Assembly: GCA_009602725.1 (NCBI GenBank)
Contig: WELB01000057.1
Coordinates: 524,201-588,200, forward strand
Direction: 5' to 3'
Source: Spirogloea muscicola
Lineage: Eukaryota > Streptophyta > Zygnematophyceae > Spirogloeales > Spirogloeaceae
Length of the DNA stretch: 64,000 bases
In this document: positions 37,401-47,166 of the stretch, piece after piece
Layout of the letters: the number at the start of each line of letters is the position of its first letter
How positions within the stretch are numbered: the first letter of the stretch is position 1
Notes under the pieces: generated by a model
Seen by the model: only the letters and a program-made list of their open reading frames with translations
The model's database searches: none
Told to the model about the DNA's origin: nothing
Position numbers and translations under genes: made by a program

Positions 37401-39191
37401 GCCTTGACTTTGACCGGCCATATTTCCTGTATTGTGCTTCTGCAGGACAGTGCTACCAAGGCTATGGGGGCTAGATAGCTGACCCATGTTGAGAAACTTA
37501 TTGTTTGTTATTGCAGGGGGAGCCAGCAGAAAAGTTCTTTGTTGTGGAAAGTGGCCAAGTCGATGGCCTCAGAGCACAGGTTTGTGAGCACTTGCTCCTG
37601 ACTCAATAGGCAGCTGCAGGGGTACTAGGATGCTGCATCGCTTTGTAAGCAATTACTTTGTACCGCACTCACTGTTATCACTACTTCTGAAGTAACAAGG
37701 TAGCTTACTACCACTTGCTGGTATATCAGGTCAATGTCTGGTTGCCATTTGCATTCTATCTGCATTTCAGACAGTTATTCAAGGCTTGACCCCACATTGA
37801 TGACTGTAGGAAGGGGGCTCAACGGTTGAGGCAAACTTCAGCTCCACAGCTTCGCCCTGCTTTGGCATTGAAGCTTTGATGTACGAACGCAGTACTTGAC
37901 AGTTCCATGTGCTGATCAGGATGTTTAGGTCCTGAGAGGCTCTGAGAACCACTCCTGAGAATGTAGATGAATGCTTTTGTCTGGCCTGCCACAACACTCC
38001 TGCAATGCTCTCTCTTGTGCTGCAGTTGCCTTCCTTCGCCTATCTGAGGACCAGTACTTCCTTGCCATGTTTATCTCAGACACAGAAGCTTGAATGAGTT
38101 GACCTATCGGGTAGCATCAGAGGCCATCCTGTGGACGCTGGACAAGGAAACCCTCTGGTATCTTCTTCTGCCCAGGAGTGCACGGAAGCATATCCAAAGG
38201 TCGCTGAGAGCAGCCGATTGTCTCAAGTCCTTATCCACGCTTCAGCTACAAAGGCTTGCTGGATCTGTGTTCCAGCTTTATTTCCACAAAGGAGAAATCC
38301 TTGCTGCCCCGGTAAGGTCCTAGCATTGTGACTTTTGTGACATGCTGACAACAGATTTAGTGGTATTGCTGAAAAGGGATGGGCTTGCCTGATGCTTCAA
38401 CCTACTCAGTGTACTGCTTGGAGTCTCACCTCTTTTGTCATGCGTCATATTTGTGATCCAGCTGGCAATCCGCATGACAATGAGTCACTCAACAATTTAG
38501 GGTGCCAGCATTGCCCTTCATGCCAGTCTTTGTGTGCAGGATAAGGCATTAGACGCTCTCTACATTGTCGAGAGGGGGAACTTGGACTTAGTCTACCATG
38601 ACAAGACACAAGAGTGGAACTGGCAACGGCTTAGTAAAGACTCGTCAGCTTCTTACGATGAAGCAGCCCAGCCTTACAGCTGGGACTCGGCAGTCAGCGT
38701 GCAGAGGCCAATTTTTGCAGAGGAGAGGAAAAGGCTGCAGTGCTTTGGGGAGTGGGTGCTTAGGGGAACTCCTGGCCCGTCGCTCACGCTGACGGCAACT
38801 GCGGACTTGACAAGGTGCCTGGTCGTCCGGCACAACGTGTACACATCAGTCCTCGCCGACGATGATGGGTAACCACTCTCAAGCCATGTCATACTTTTTG
38901 CAAGTCGGTTGAGCAGTGCAGGAGCTCTCAGATCTGCATTGAACAATAAATTGTCTAGGTTTGAAGAGGAGAGGCAACATGTGAGGTTAGAAGTGCCATT
39001 GGAGACTTGTTTGATTTCAAGTAAGTCACATCACTGATGGCAGTTTCTATTCTGGTGTATGATGGGGGTTGACATGGCCTTGGGCTATTGCAGGCTGTTG
39101 CCCATGTCTCCTATGCAGCACATCAGTGATTCTGCTCTGCCGAATGGACGGCCATGAGCAGTCACATGCACCAATGTACTTGCTGGACTAA
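34474..39191 (+). CDS. PP2C phosphatase with cyclic-nucleotide-binding-like domains
   Basis: In-phase exons are 34474-35331, 35481-35744, 36099-36230, 36489-36737, 37241-37366, 37517-37579, 37810-37880, 38080-38311, 38540-38868 and 38959-39020, plus a tentative last exon 39094-39191 (about 827 residues). [12 protein letters not shown] gives a Gly2 myristoylation and Cys3 acylation signal. The PP2C domain has [54 protein letters not shown] and TDDITIIVV, so the metal-binding aspartates are present. Two cyclic-nucleotide-binding-like modules follow: [20 protein letters not shown] with [12 protein letters not shown], and [19 protein letters not shown] with [12 protein letters not shown]. Land-plant relatives (At2g20050 type) carry a protein kinase domain after these modules; I find none before the next gene. 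The first ten exons are secure; the last is a guess. Confidence 0.88.
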
Positions 39192-40379
39192 GACCACAGT
39201 GACTCGGAGTCAACTGAGAAAGTTCTGATCTCCGGCAGTGTTACACGGAGTTACCACACCTTCTGCAGGTAGTCGACGTGCTCTGGCGAGATTTGGCGGT
39301 GAGCTGCGCATGGCTGCTGTTGCTTGTGGTAACGTAATTACGAGGTTCTCGGAGCCTGCATAGGTTGTAGGTAGTGATGGGAAATAGCTCTTGCAGTAGC
39401 TGAAGAAAGCCTGAACAAGGCGCCTCTTCTCCCATATTCTTTCATGGTAGCATGCTCTCCTAGAAATTCTAGCTGACAGTACAGGTAGGGCCCGTTCCCA
39501 TATTCCGGCCATTATTTGTCGCCGCCCAGTGCTAATGTTGCTAAATTGATTACACAAATTATGTCAAGGAATCAATAGTCGAAGGTGGACAGGTCAGCAC
39601 AATAAAACCAACGGACTGTTGTAGCCTGCTGCGCTAGTGCTGCAGACTCGAATATGATATGCTCTTCCACCTACAGGGTGCTCAGTCACAAGTACCATCC
39701 GTAGTGGGCCCCCTTTTAGCATTGCGCTGCATGCCTTGCACTGGCTCACGGGCTCAGAGCATGTAAGCAGTAGTAGGCCATCCTCACACCCTGAAGCAGG
39801 GGGCCGCCCAGGTCAAGCTCCAGTCTAGCTGACAGCCAGGTCCAGCCAGGTCTCGTAGCGTGGCTGGCTTTTCCCAGCCCCTACACTCAATGGGCGAGCC
39901 CTTCTTGCCTCGTAGCTCCCGGCCATCCTTCCTTCGGCCCCCAGTAACCCACCAATTCGCTGGGCGCCCATGAGTATCGTGCAGACAACTAGCGCTAGTC
40001 GTTGAGGGTTTAGGTAGTTGTTCACACGACCAGTGTCAGACTTCGGCGTCTGCTCTCGGCTGGCTTCCACAGCCGCCCCTTGTATCAGCAGCCACGTCCC
40101 ACGCTCTTGCCGAGGCTCTCCTGGCGGCAGTCAGTGCAGTGTGCATTGGTGGAGCAGATCATTGGCGAAGCGGGCATGCGGCTTCAGCAGCGCCGCCACT
40201 GCAAGGCAGCTCGCTGGCCGTGATCATGGGAGCCCATGGCGGCGGGCCTCACGGCTCCTCACGCAGTGCCGCTGCGGCCTTGGATTGGCAATCCGGCGGC
40301 TGACGCATGGAGGCGGTGTCCCAGAAGCTGCAGAAGATCTGCGCAGCGGCAGCGAGCAGCGGCGGTATCGGCGGCCCAC
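39192..40379. other. Intergenic region with one stem-loop tail
   Basis: At about 39860-39905 is a copy of the tail (GGCTGGCTTTTCCCAGCCCC then AATGGGCGAGCCCTTCTT), matching the tails at 91 and 33108. I see no kinase exon and no other gene. The last 150 bp are G+C-rich and probably 5' untranslated sequence of the EVE gene. Confidence 0.6.
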
Positions 40380-41880
40380 ATGTCCTACTGGCTGCTCAAG
40401 ACGGAGCCTGGAGAGTGGTCGTGGGACAGCCAGAGCGAGAGCGGTAGCATCTCCAAGTGGGATGGCGTCCGCAGCCCCCAGGCAAGGCAGGCAGGACGCT
40501 GCCAGTGCTGGCGCAGCGGCTCTCTTACGCCATTGTTGGGCCGCGGTTTTGGATCAAAGCCTCAAGGTCTCCATGGCTGATGCCTGCTGACAAACATGGG
40601 GAGGGGCAGTCCAAGGACAAGCTTAAGCATTAGCTTTGAGACTGTCAAGGCATCTGTGCACCGAGCTCATGTCAAGAAGAATGTGGATTGTCACTAGCCT
40701 TGCGTGCCTGCAAGCTCAGCGTGGTTCAGCCATACTGTTGCAGGCACAGAAGCACATGCGAGACATGTGCATTGGCGACCTCTGCTTCTTCTACCACACC
40801 GGCAAAGAGAAGGCCATCGTAGGTGTGCTTGGCAGGCTGCCCCTCAAAGCCAGCAAATGGTGCTTCTGGGGGTATGGTCTTAGGATGCATGTTCTCCTCG
40901 TCAACAGGCTCACAAGAGGGCAATGCTTCAAGCAACACCAATTGTATTGATTCTGTGCAACTTGCACCAGCAATGCACAGCACCTCAACCTCCTGTATGC
41001 ACTGGTGGCAGGCATAGTTGTCGTGACAGTGGCGGCATACCCAGATCCTTCAGATCCGGATGGCAAGTGTGACATGGTGGATGTCTGCAAGGTCACTCAT
41101 ACCTAATGTCATGTGCTAATGAGCCCGGGCATTTTGTGCATGTGAGTCAAGACAATCGAAGTACCCAGCATATGCAGTGACTACTGATATGCAGGTACAC
41201 TCTCCATTGCATCAATCTATTGCCACAGAATACCCCACCGGTCTTCGCACCAGGCCGTGAGCAGCATTGGCCCCATCCTCACAGGTGTGCAAGCTCAACG
41301 AGACAGTGACACTGAAAGCCCTAAAGGACGACGACGTCATTGACGACTTCCTGCTGCTCCGGCAGCCACGACTGTCTGTTGTACCTGTCAGCCAGCATAA
41401 TTGGGAGAGGGCCTGCAAATTGGGGGGCTTGACAGGTGCCTCGTCCTAAATACTCTACATGCAAGCCAGTTGTGCTTGGTGATCGTTGTTGCTGCTCTTA
41501 GTGTAGGAATAGTTCTGCTCATCCCACAGCTCATCCTTTTTTCCAGCTGTCTAGTGTCCAAGCTTGCTTCTCTGCTGTGATTACGTCATACTGGTCCAGG
41601 GTAGGGATTATTATCTAGGGTTCAGGGTTTCCATACGCAAGCCACATACACTGGGAGGTCTTCTATGCTGCTGCTAGTGTCTGAGGAAGTTCTCCTCATA
41701 CCACAGCTCATCCTTTCTTCCAGCTGTCAAGTGTAAAGCTTGCGAGATGTGACTAATGTGATCAAAATACACTGGAATCCTGGGCTCTGTGCAGCCGCTC
41801 TTGTCGCACCGGGGAAGCCACTGAAGAAGCGGGCTCAGCGGTCTAAGAAGGTCATCAAGCCTCCTGCCTCACTTGACTGA
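40380..41880 (+). CDS. EVE-domain protein, THYN1-like
   Basis: Exons 40380-40481, 40744-40822, 41018-41091, 41285-41435 and 41795-41880 join in phase to 163 residues. The start MSYWLLKTEPGEWSWD is the classic EVE/THYN1 beginning. SKWDGVRSPQ|AQKHMRDM crosses intron 1, and GDLCFFYHTGKEKAIVGVV with AAYPDPSDPDGK follows. The TLKALKDD...LLLRQPRLSVVPVS block is conserved in the family. The short lysine-rich end (KKRAQRSKKVIKPP) could be a nuclear signal. EVE domains are PUA-like and recognise modified bases, and eukaryotic members are nuclear. Intron 1 has a GC donor (GCAAGG) where the conserved reading frame demands the break. The start is set by the domain itself, which begins at residue 2. Confidence 0.93.
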
Positions 41881-43003
41881 CCGACAGAAGAAGCACTGTC
41901 GTTCAAAATTGTATCCACCATGGACAGTCACTTAGCTGGTGTTAGTCAGGAGGGTATCTGCACAACGTGCAGATCCAGCCTGCTTAAGGACATTTTTCGA
42001 GCTAGCAGTGTCACCATCAAGTGCTAGCAATCCTCCCACAATGTCTATCTGCTTAAGAGTCAACTTTGACATTGCACAAAGCGCCGGAGTACATTTTGTG
42101 TTATTTAAATTGTCTGCTATCAGCAGACACATTGTACGATCGAGGAGCATAGCCACTGGCAGTACCGTGCTCCACAACTTGGTTACAACCTCACTATTGT
42201 CTGGGAGAGAGAAAATGCACTCCAGTACATCTCATGTGTCGCCGCTTGCAAAAGCTTGAGCTTCTTCAGTACTACAGAGCTTCTCTTCTCATCGTCAAGT
42301 CTAATGGAGTGCCAACATCTTGTTATCATAGAGCAGGCAGGCAGCCTAGTACTTGCATGTCAAGATATGGAATGGCTGGAAACTAGGACCAATGCTCCAT
42401 GTAGGCAGGCTTGCAGGCAACCCTAAACCCTTTTAAAACAAATCAAGTTTCATCCCCTGAACGTTGGAGAGAAATTTAAAGGAACTTTTGACACTCACTC
42501 ACTGGTATGCACGGGCTGCATCCCTAGATAGATACTAAAATCGGTGCCTGCAGACTACTGCAACTTCTGCTACTGCTCCTGTATGGAACAAAAGTCTCTT
42601 GGCATAACCAATCACTCTAGAATCTGCACTGGTCCTGCTGATCATTGTAGGATATGTACACAGGCATTGAGAGCCGGAGAGCGTCACGCAATATTGGCAC
42701 CCGCAGGCATTGTTGGCACCGTAATGTTCACCCCTGTCCCAGTGGTTGCTGCTGTATTGTAGCCTGTGCTAGTGGCCATGTTCTGCAGAATGTGCATACA
42801 CATGAGTGAGTGGTCAGTCGCCAGTCTGCTTCACTTTCCCTGCTACTGGGGCTAGCCTCTCGTTATCACTTTAACCTCGTACTTCGTCTGAGGGCGCCAC
42901 AAGTGGTCTGTGCTCAATCTGTGAGAATGGGTACAGAAGGTCGCTGTGCAGGACCTGGGCTAGTGGTGCATTGGCACTTTGCTTTGCTGTTGCCATCTCC
43001 AGA
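41881..43003. other. Intergenic region, nothing recognised
   Basis: This convergent region lies between the EVE gene (+) and the PMP3-like gene (-). It is AT-richer than its surroundings. No repeat tail, known domain or convincing exon was found. Confidence 0.6.
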
Positions 43004-43775
43004 TCAGTGCCTGTGGCTGTGACTGGCGCCCGAGGCTGCGTGAAGAATATGAAGATAGCTGCAGTACAGGGGGCCAACTAGCAAGCCGGGGTCAGGCAGG
43101 TGAGAGAAGGAGAGGCCCAAACGGTGTTGCTGGTCCTTCGAGCCCACAAGCACACAGGCCAATGCTGCCCGTTGGACCCCTCGACGGAGGCTGGGACGCA
43201 ACGCACGCCAGCGCAGGCGGTCTGGGAGCTGTCTGAGCCATGCAGAGGGCCGCCTCGCAGTGTGCTGAGCATTACCGAAGATGATGCCAGGAACCCAGGC
43301 GAAGATCGTGAGGATGAGCGCCAGCCAGAACTTCCAGTCCACGATCCCGCACTGCAGTGCGCCAGGAAGGCCCTCATGAGATGGTCTCCCCCACTACGTC
43401 TCGAGCCTCAGCCGAGCCAGCGTCAGGCCAGCTCCAGCGAACTCTCGAGAGGGAACACGCTGCGGAAGCGGGTGCACTACGGCTGATGGCCCGCAGGCAA
43501 CAGCGAGCTGAGGCGGCGCTCCAAGCCCGGCCAAGGCCCGCCGCTTGTGTGGGGGCCCCTCGGCGGCGGCACTGTGGCGGCGGCGGCGGCGGCGGCGGCG
43601 ACGGCGGCGGCGGAGGCGGCGGCGGGCGGCGGCGGACCTGGAGGAAGACGGCGAGCGGGGGGAGCGCAAAGTCGAGGATGAAGATGACGACGCTCCAGAG
43701 GATGTGCTCGCCGCGGGGGTCGGTGCCCGGCGACGGCGACGTCACCAACCCGTGCTCCGTCAGGTGCGGCGCCAT
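43004..43775 (-). CDS. PMP3/RCI2-family small hydrophobic membrane protein
   Basis: Exons 43775-43638, 43351-43276 and 43077-43004 join in phase to about 95 residues. Two predicted membrane helices fit the family: LWSVVIFILDFALPPLAVFL and, after CGIVD, WKFWLALILTIFAWVPGIIF. PPLAVFLQ-CG and WVPGIIF correspond to the family words PPLGVFL, GC and (Y)xPGIIxA. Members are small plasma-membrane proteins linked to membrane potential, cold and salt tolerance. It differs from the usual 52-60 residues by a hydrophilic N-terminal extension (MAPHLTEHGLVTSPSPGTDP) and a histidine/serine-rich C-terminal tail encoded by the last exon. An upstream in-frame ATG at 43862 would add a polyproline stretch from the GGC tract; the later ATG is preferred. 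The exact C-terminal exon is less sure than the first two. Confidence 0.8.
43565..43626. repeat. CGG-rich trinucleotide tract in PMP3 intron
   Basis: An interrupted CGG tract of about 20 units lies just inside the first intron of the PMP3-like gene, beside the donor site. Confidence 0.85.

Positions 43776-43813
<38 letters not shown>
43776..43813. repeat. CGG trinucleotide tract at PMP3 5' end
   Basis: About 12 perfect units abut the chosen start codon on the minus strand. If translated from the upstream ATG they would encode polyproline. Confidence 0.9.
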
Positions 43814-43814
<1 letters not shown>

Positions 43815-44039
43815 GGATCGCAGCACGGGCGGGCCTGCTGGTGTTAACTGCGACGGGGACACGTGGCGGGCTGCGAAGCCCCAAGGCGAGCGGGCGGGCG
43901 ATTGCGACGCGTGGCAAGCCCGGAGCTGGGCTGACGTCCGGCGACTGCCGCGTCACCGACCGGGCTGCTGATGACGAGTGACGACTGCGAAGGCGCGACG
44001 AGGCCGCCCAGGAGAATGGAGTGTGTATTGAGTGATGGT

Positions 44040-44900
44040 CACCCAGTTCTGAGATAGCGCTCTTGGCCTCAAACGGGCGAGCACTTGGCCCCTTCAAACC
44101 TCTTTTCGGGCTGGCTTATCACAGCTCTTGCCCCCAGTGGGAGAGTCACTTGCCCCAAACGGAAAATGCGTGTATATCAAGAGATGGGGAGGCCATGTGT
44201 GGCCAAGTACAAAGGCAAGCACATTGGACAAATGTACGTCACCTGCTGCTGAGCTGACCCGCTCAGTAACCACGAGTCAAACGGGGGCAAGGGCTGTGAA
44301 ATGCCAGCCCGAAAAGAATTGACAAGGTTCCAAGGGGCCAAAAGCGTTGGCTCAGAACTGGGGTAGGATGGGTCAAGAAAGAGAAATGGCGGGAGATGCG
44401 CATGACATGGAGAGAAAGTGCCCATAGAGAAGAGGGGGCTGGCAGAGGCCAGCCCGAAAAGAATGGACACAACCCAAAGGAGCAAACAATGGAAAGGTGG
44501 CCAAATGAAGCCAAGACACGTTCAGGCAAAAGCTAGTGCGGAAAAAGGGGGCACATATGTGCTAGGCCCTATGGCTGAGGTGGCTAAGGTAGAAAGAAAG
44601 ACAAGGGTGGCGTACGCTGTTCATGATGAAATGATGCGAAGATCGCAAGGACTGGTGCAAAGAAAGGGGCTGCACATAGTGAAGCCCTTGGCTAAGAGGG
44701 ACTAGTACTAGGCACAGCTCTTCCAAAGTAAGGGCAGGCGATCAAGCTCATCCAAAAGGGGCGAGGGCTGTGAATTGCCAGCCCGAAGAGAATGGACAAG
44801 GTCAATGGGCAAAGACTGTGAGATGCCAGCCCAAAAGGTGCGAACAAGGTAACAGGGCGAGTGTACACGTGGTGATTCACCCGTGCTGAGGCCACTTGCC
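44040..44900. repeat. Cluster of stem-loop repeat tails
   Basis: Hairpin tails occur at about 44105-44150 (+), 44283-44310, 44425-44460, 44760-44790 and 44812-44832 (reverse orientation). Between them are 'aaggtggccaaatgaagcc' and 'ggctgaggtggctaaggt' pieces related to the GGCGCGCGG subfamily tail. No retroelement protein sequence or host exon is visible. Confidence 0.65.
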
Positions 44901-45229
44901 AGAAGGGTTTGGGTCGCTCAGTGAGCAAAGAAGTGAAGGGACTCCAAGGGACTCCAAATCAAGGGAGAAGGGGAGCAGAAGGAAGTCCTCAACGATGAGG
45001 CAGGAGGGTGTGTCAAGCAACATGGTGCACGAAGAGGTGGAGGGCACAGGAGGGCGACTATCTTGGCTGAGCATGTGTTGGACAGCCCCGACGTTTATCT
45101 GCCTACTCACTGCTAGCATAACACGACTGTTGTCCCTCTACTCATGCGCCAGCTCTGTACGTTGCTGGCAGCCCATCTCCAGTGACCAGCTCAACTCAAA
45201 CCTCAAGCCTTCAAGCCATCAGGTCTGAA

Positions 45230-45480
45230 TTTCGGCAGTGACTTCTGCCAACAGCACAGAGCATGGAGAAGCTCGCTAGCTTCTCTGTGCCAGAAAGTGC
45301 TTCCCTTGTTGCTACTGTGGCTGCTGCACTCAATAGGCTGTGGTATGCGGCAATAATCTCTGCCGATAGCACAGAGCACAGAGCTCGCCGCAAGAGCTTC
45401 ACTTGTCGCGACTGCTGCACTCGATTGGCCGCGGCGATTGGTCAAGCAATGACCCCAGCCAACTGTGAGAGGGTTCCAGG
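45230..45480. repeat. Imperfect direct duplication of about 105 bp
   Basis: Two blocks share 'tctgcca/gatagcacagagca', 'gcttc.cttgt' and 'actgctgcactc.att/aagg' at matching spacing (about 45240-45345 and 45355-45430). The function is unknown and it may be an old repeat remnant. Confidence 0.45.
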
Positions 45481-45570
45481 GACGGCTGATTGCAGTCTGC
45501 AGACTGCCGCAGGCTGCGGTCATGGAGCATGCCATGCACCCTGTTTGACCCAGCGCAAGGGAGGATCGAG

Positions 45571-46691
45571 TCAAGGAGGCTCCGCATGTGTGACATCCAC
45601 GTAAGCTCTGGCCAAGGAGCGGCCTAACTGCACTTGTGCGTCAGTGGTGAGGTGCAGGTGGTCGTCAGCATTGAGCTCCAGGCCCCAGGCATCGACAAGG
45701 TGCAGGCCGGGCACCACAGCTTTTCGTTGTGACAGCCGTAGCTGCTCCAGGAAGGCTGTTGAATCAAGCTTCCCGGTGACGATTCCGACCTGAGCAAGCC
45801 CCACTACGGTGCCAACTCAATGAAGGCTCTGCTTCATCCATGGGCCTCTGTCAAGCTGTGGCTGGCAGCAGCGGAGCTGATCGGGCCAAGCTGCAGGCCG
45901 ACATACAGCTTCTAAGGAGCAAGGGTCAACAGCGCTATTCCTTTGGCTTCTCAATGGCGCAACAGGCAGATAGGCTGCTACGTCCAGGATCAGTTGTCAA
46001 GGTGATGTAGATATCTACGCGACACACCAGCAATGCGCAAGCGAACCTGGAAGACCAGCAGGTCCGGACTGCCTAGGTCCTCGCGCAGCGCTGCGATGAG
46101 GCGCTCAAGCTTGACCGCGTAGCCCTCCACCAGCTCTCTCGAGCCACAGTCGCTCTCGCCTTGATACCACAGCACTGCGCGCAGCCGGCTCCCGTCAGCT
46201 CGAGGGCGGCCTTCGTGCGCGCGACCATGCTCTGGTAGTACTCGCCGCCCCTACTCCACTCGTCGATGGCGCTGCCGCCGATCGCGCGGGGGACCAGGCC
46301 GACGGTCGCAGCGCTCGACTGGGGGGCCGACCCATCGACGGCGGCGGCAGCGGAGGCGCCCTGGCCCTGCAGCCTCAGAAGCTCCGTGGCGAAGACAAGC
46401 CCCGGGCCAATGCCGCAGACCTTGCCTGCGCGCTCGCGAACGACAGCGTCGCGTCAGGCTTGGAACTGGAGCCTCAGAGGCTTCCCGATTGTACATGGCG
46501 TGGACGATGGCAGCAGGGCCGCCTCGGAGGGGCGGGTCTGGGTGGGGCTGCGGCATGCCTTTGTCGACGTCGAAGTGGAGGGGCTCCCGGGCGTCCTCCC
46601 ACGAGCGCGCCGCCGAGAGCCGCAGGACGGCGGCCGGCGGCGCCGCGCACTCCGGCGGCACCACGCCGTCACACGCCTTGGTGCGCCGCCT

Positions 46692-46723
<32 letters not shown>

Positions 46724-46799
46724 CGCCGTCAGCAGGCTGGACTGCCACTCCGCCCCGTCCGGCCATGTTGCTTTGCCCCGCCAGCACGAACACGTCCAT
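45571..46799 (-). CDS. SASA-family (sialate O-acetylesterase-like) carbohydrate esterase
   Basis: The minus strand starts at 46799 with MDVFVLAGQSNMAGRGG, the serine-nucleophile block GQSNM of the SASA/DUF303 esterases of plants. LRLSAARSWEDAREPLHFDV follows, then an unresolved intron, then KVCGIGPGLVFATELLRL, VGLVPRAIGGSAIDEWSRGG and YYQSMVARTKAAL. The next words, LRAVLWYQGESDC and LERLIAALREDLGSPDLL, are intact but lie in another frame: near 46191 one base seems to be missing. The last exon (45789-45571) has GLHLVDAWGLEL and DDHLHLTTDAQVQLG with the catalytic Asp/His region. Family members deacetylate sugars; the substrate is unknown. The frame break may be a sequencing error or a real lesion. 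An upstream ATG at 46913 is possible but adds a non-conserved basic stretch. Confidence 0.85.
45840..46010 (+). CDS. Possible small protein (56 aa) antisense in an esterase intron
   Basis: An ATG in a plus-strand frame gives 56 codons (MGLCQAVAGSSGADRAKLQA, later GQQRYSFGFSMAQQADRLL, LRPGSVVKVM) ending in TAG at 46008-46010. The stretch is free of low-complexity sequence, looks amphipathic with RAKLQADIQLLRSK helix-like text, and lies opposite the last intron of the SASA esterase gene. I recognise no family. It could be a real small gene, an exon of an unseen transcript or chance. Confidence 0.3.
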   Translation: MGLCQAVAGSSGADRAKLQADIQLLRSKGQQRYSFGFSMAQQADRLLRPGSVVKVM

Positions 46800-47166
46800 G
46801 GCCCGCGCCCGGGCCCCCCAAGACTGGCCCACAGCAGCACCGGACCGGCGAGCAGCCCGGATATGGCGCCGGAGAAGCCTGGCTCCGGGGGGTTCCCGGG
46901 CACCTTGAGCCAAGGCCGGACAACGTGGCGCTGCGCTCGCGTCGCGTGGCGGCGGCGGTGCAGCCCTCTCCGCAGTGCGGCGGCAGTAGCGGCGGCGGCA
47001 ATGGCGGCTGCAGGGCGAGGGAGGCCCCGGGGGGGGTTGGCAGGCGCCTGCATAAACCCCTGGCTCCTGGCTCCTCTCCTGGGCCTGGGGTTTATGGGTC
47101 CTGAACCCTACTCAAAACCCAAACCTCGCTCCAGCCCCACCAGAACCGCGGACGCTGCGTCGCCGC
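46800..47166. promoter_or_regulatory. Putative bidirectional promoter, esterase / uL29m
   Basis: The two start codons face away from each other about 367 bp apart. The interval is G+C-rich and contains no repeat tail. A direct 'ctggctcctggctcct' repeat lies at about 47060-47080. The region is expected to carry both promoters and 5' untranslated sequences. Confidence 0.5.
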
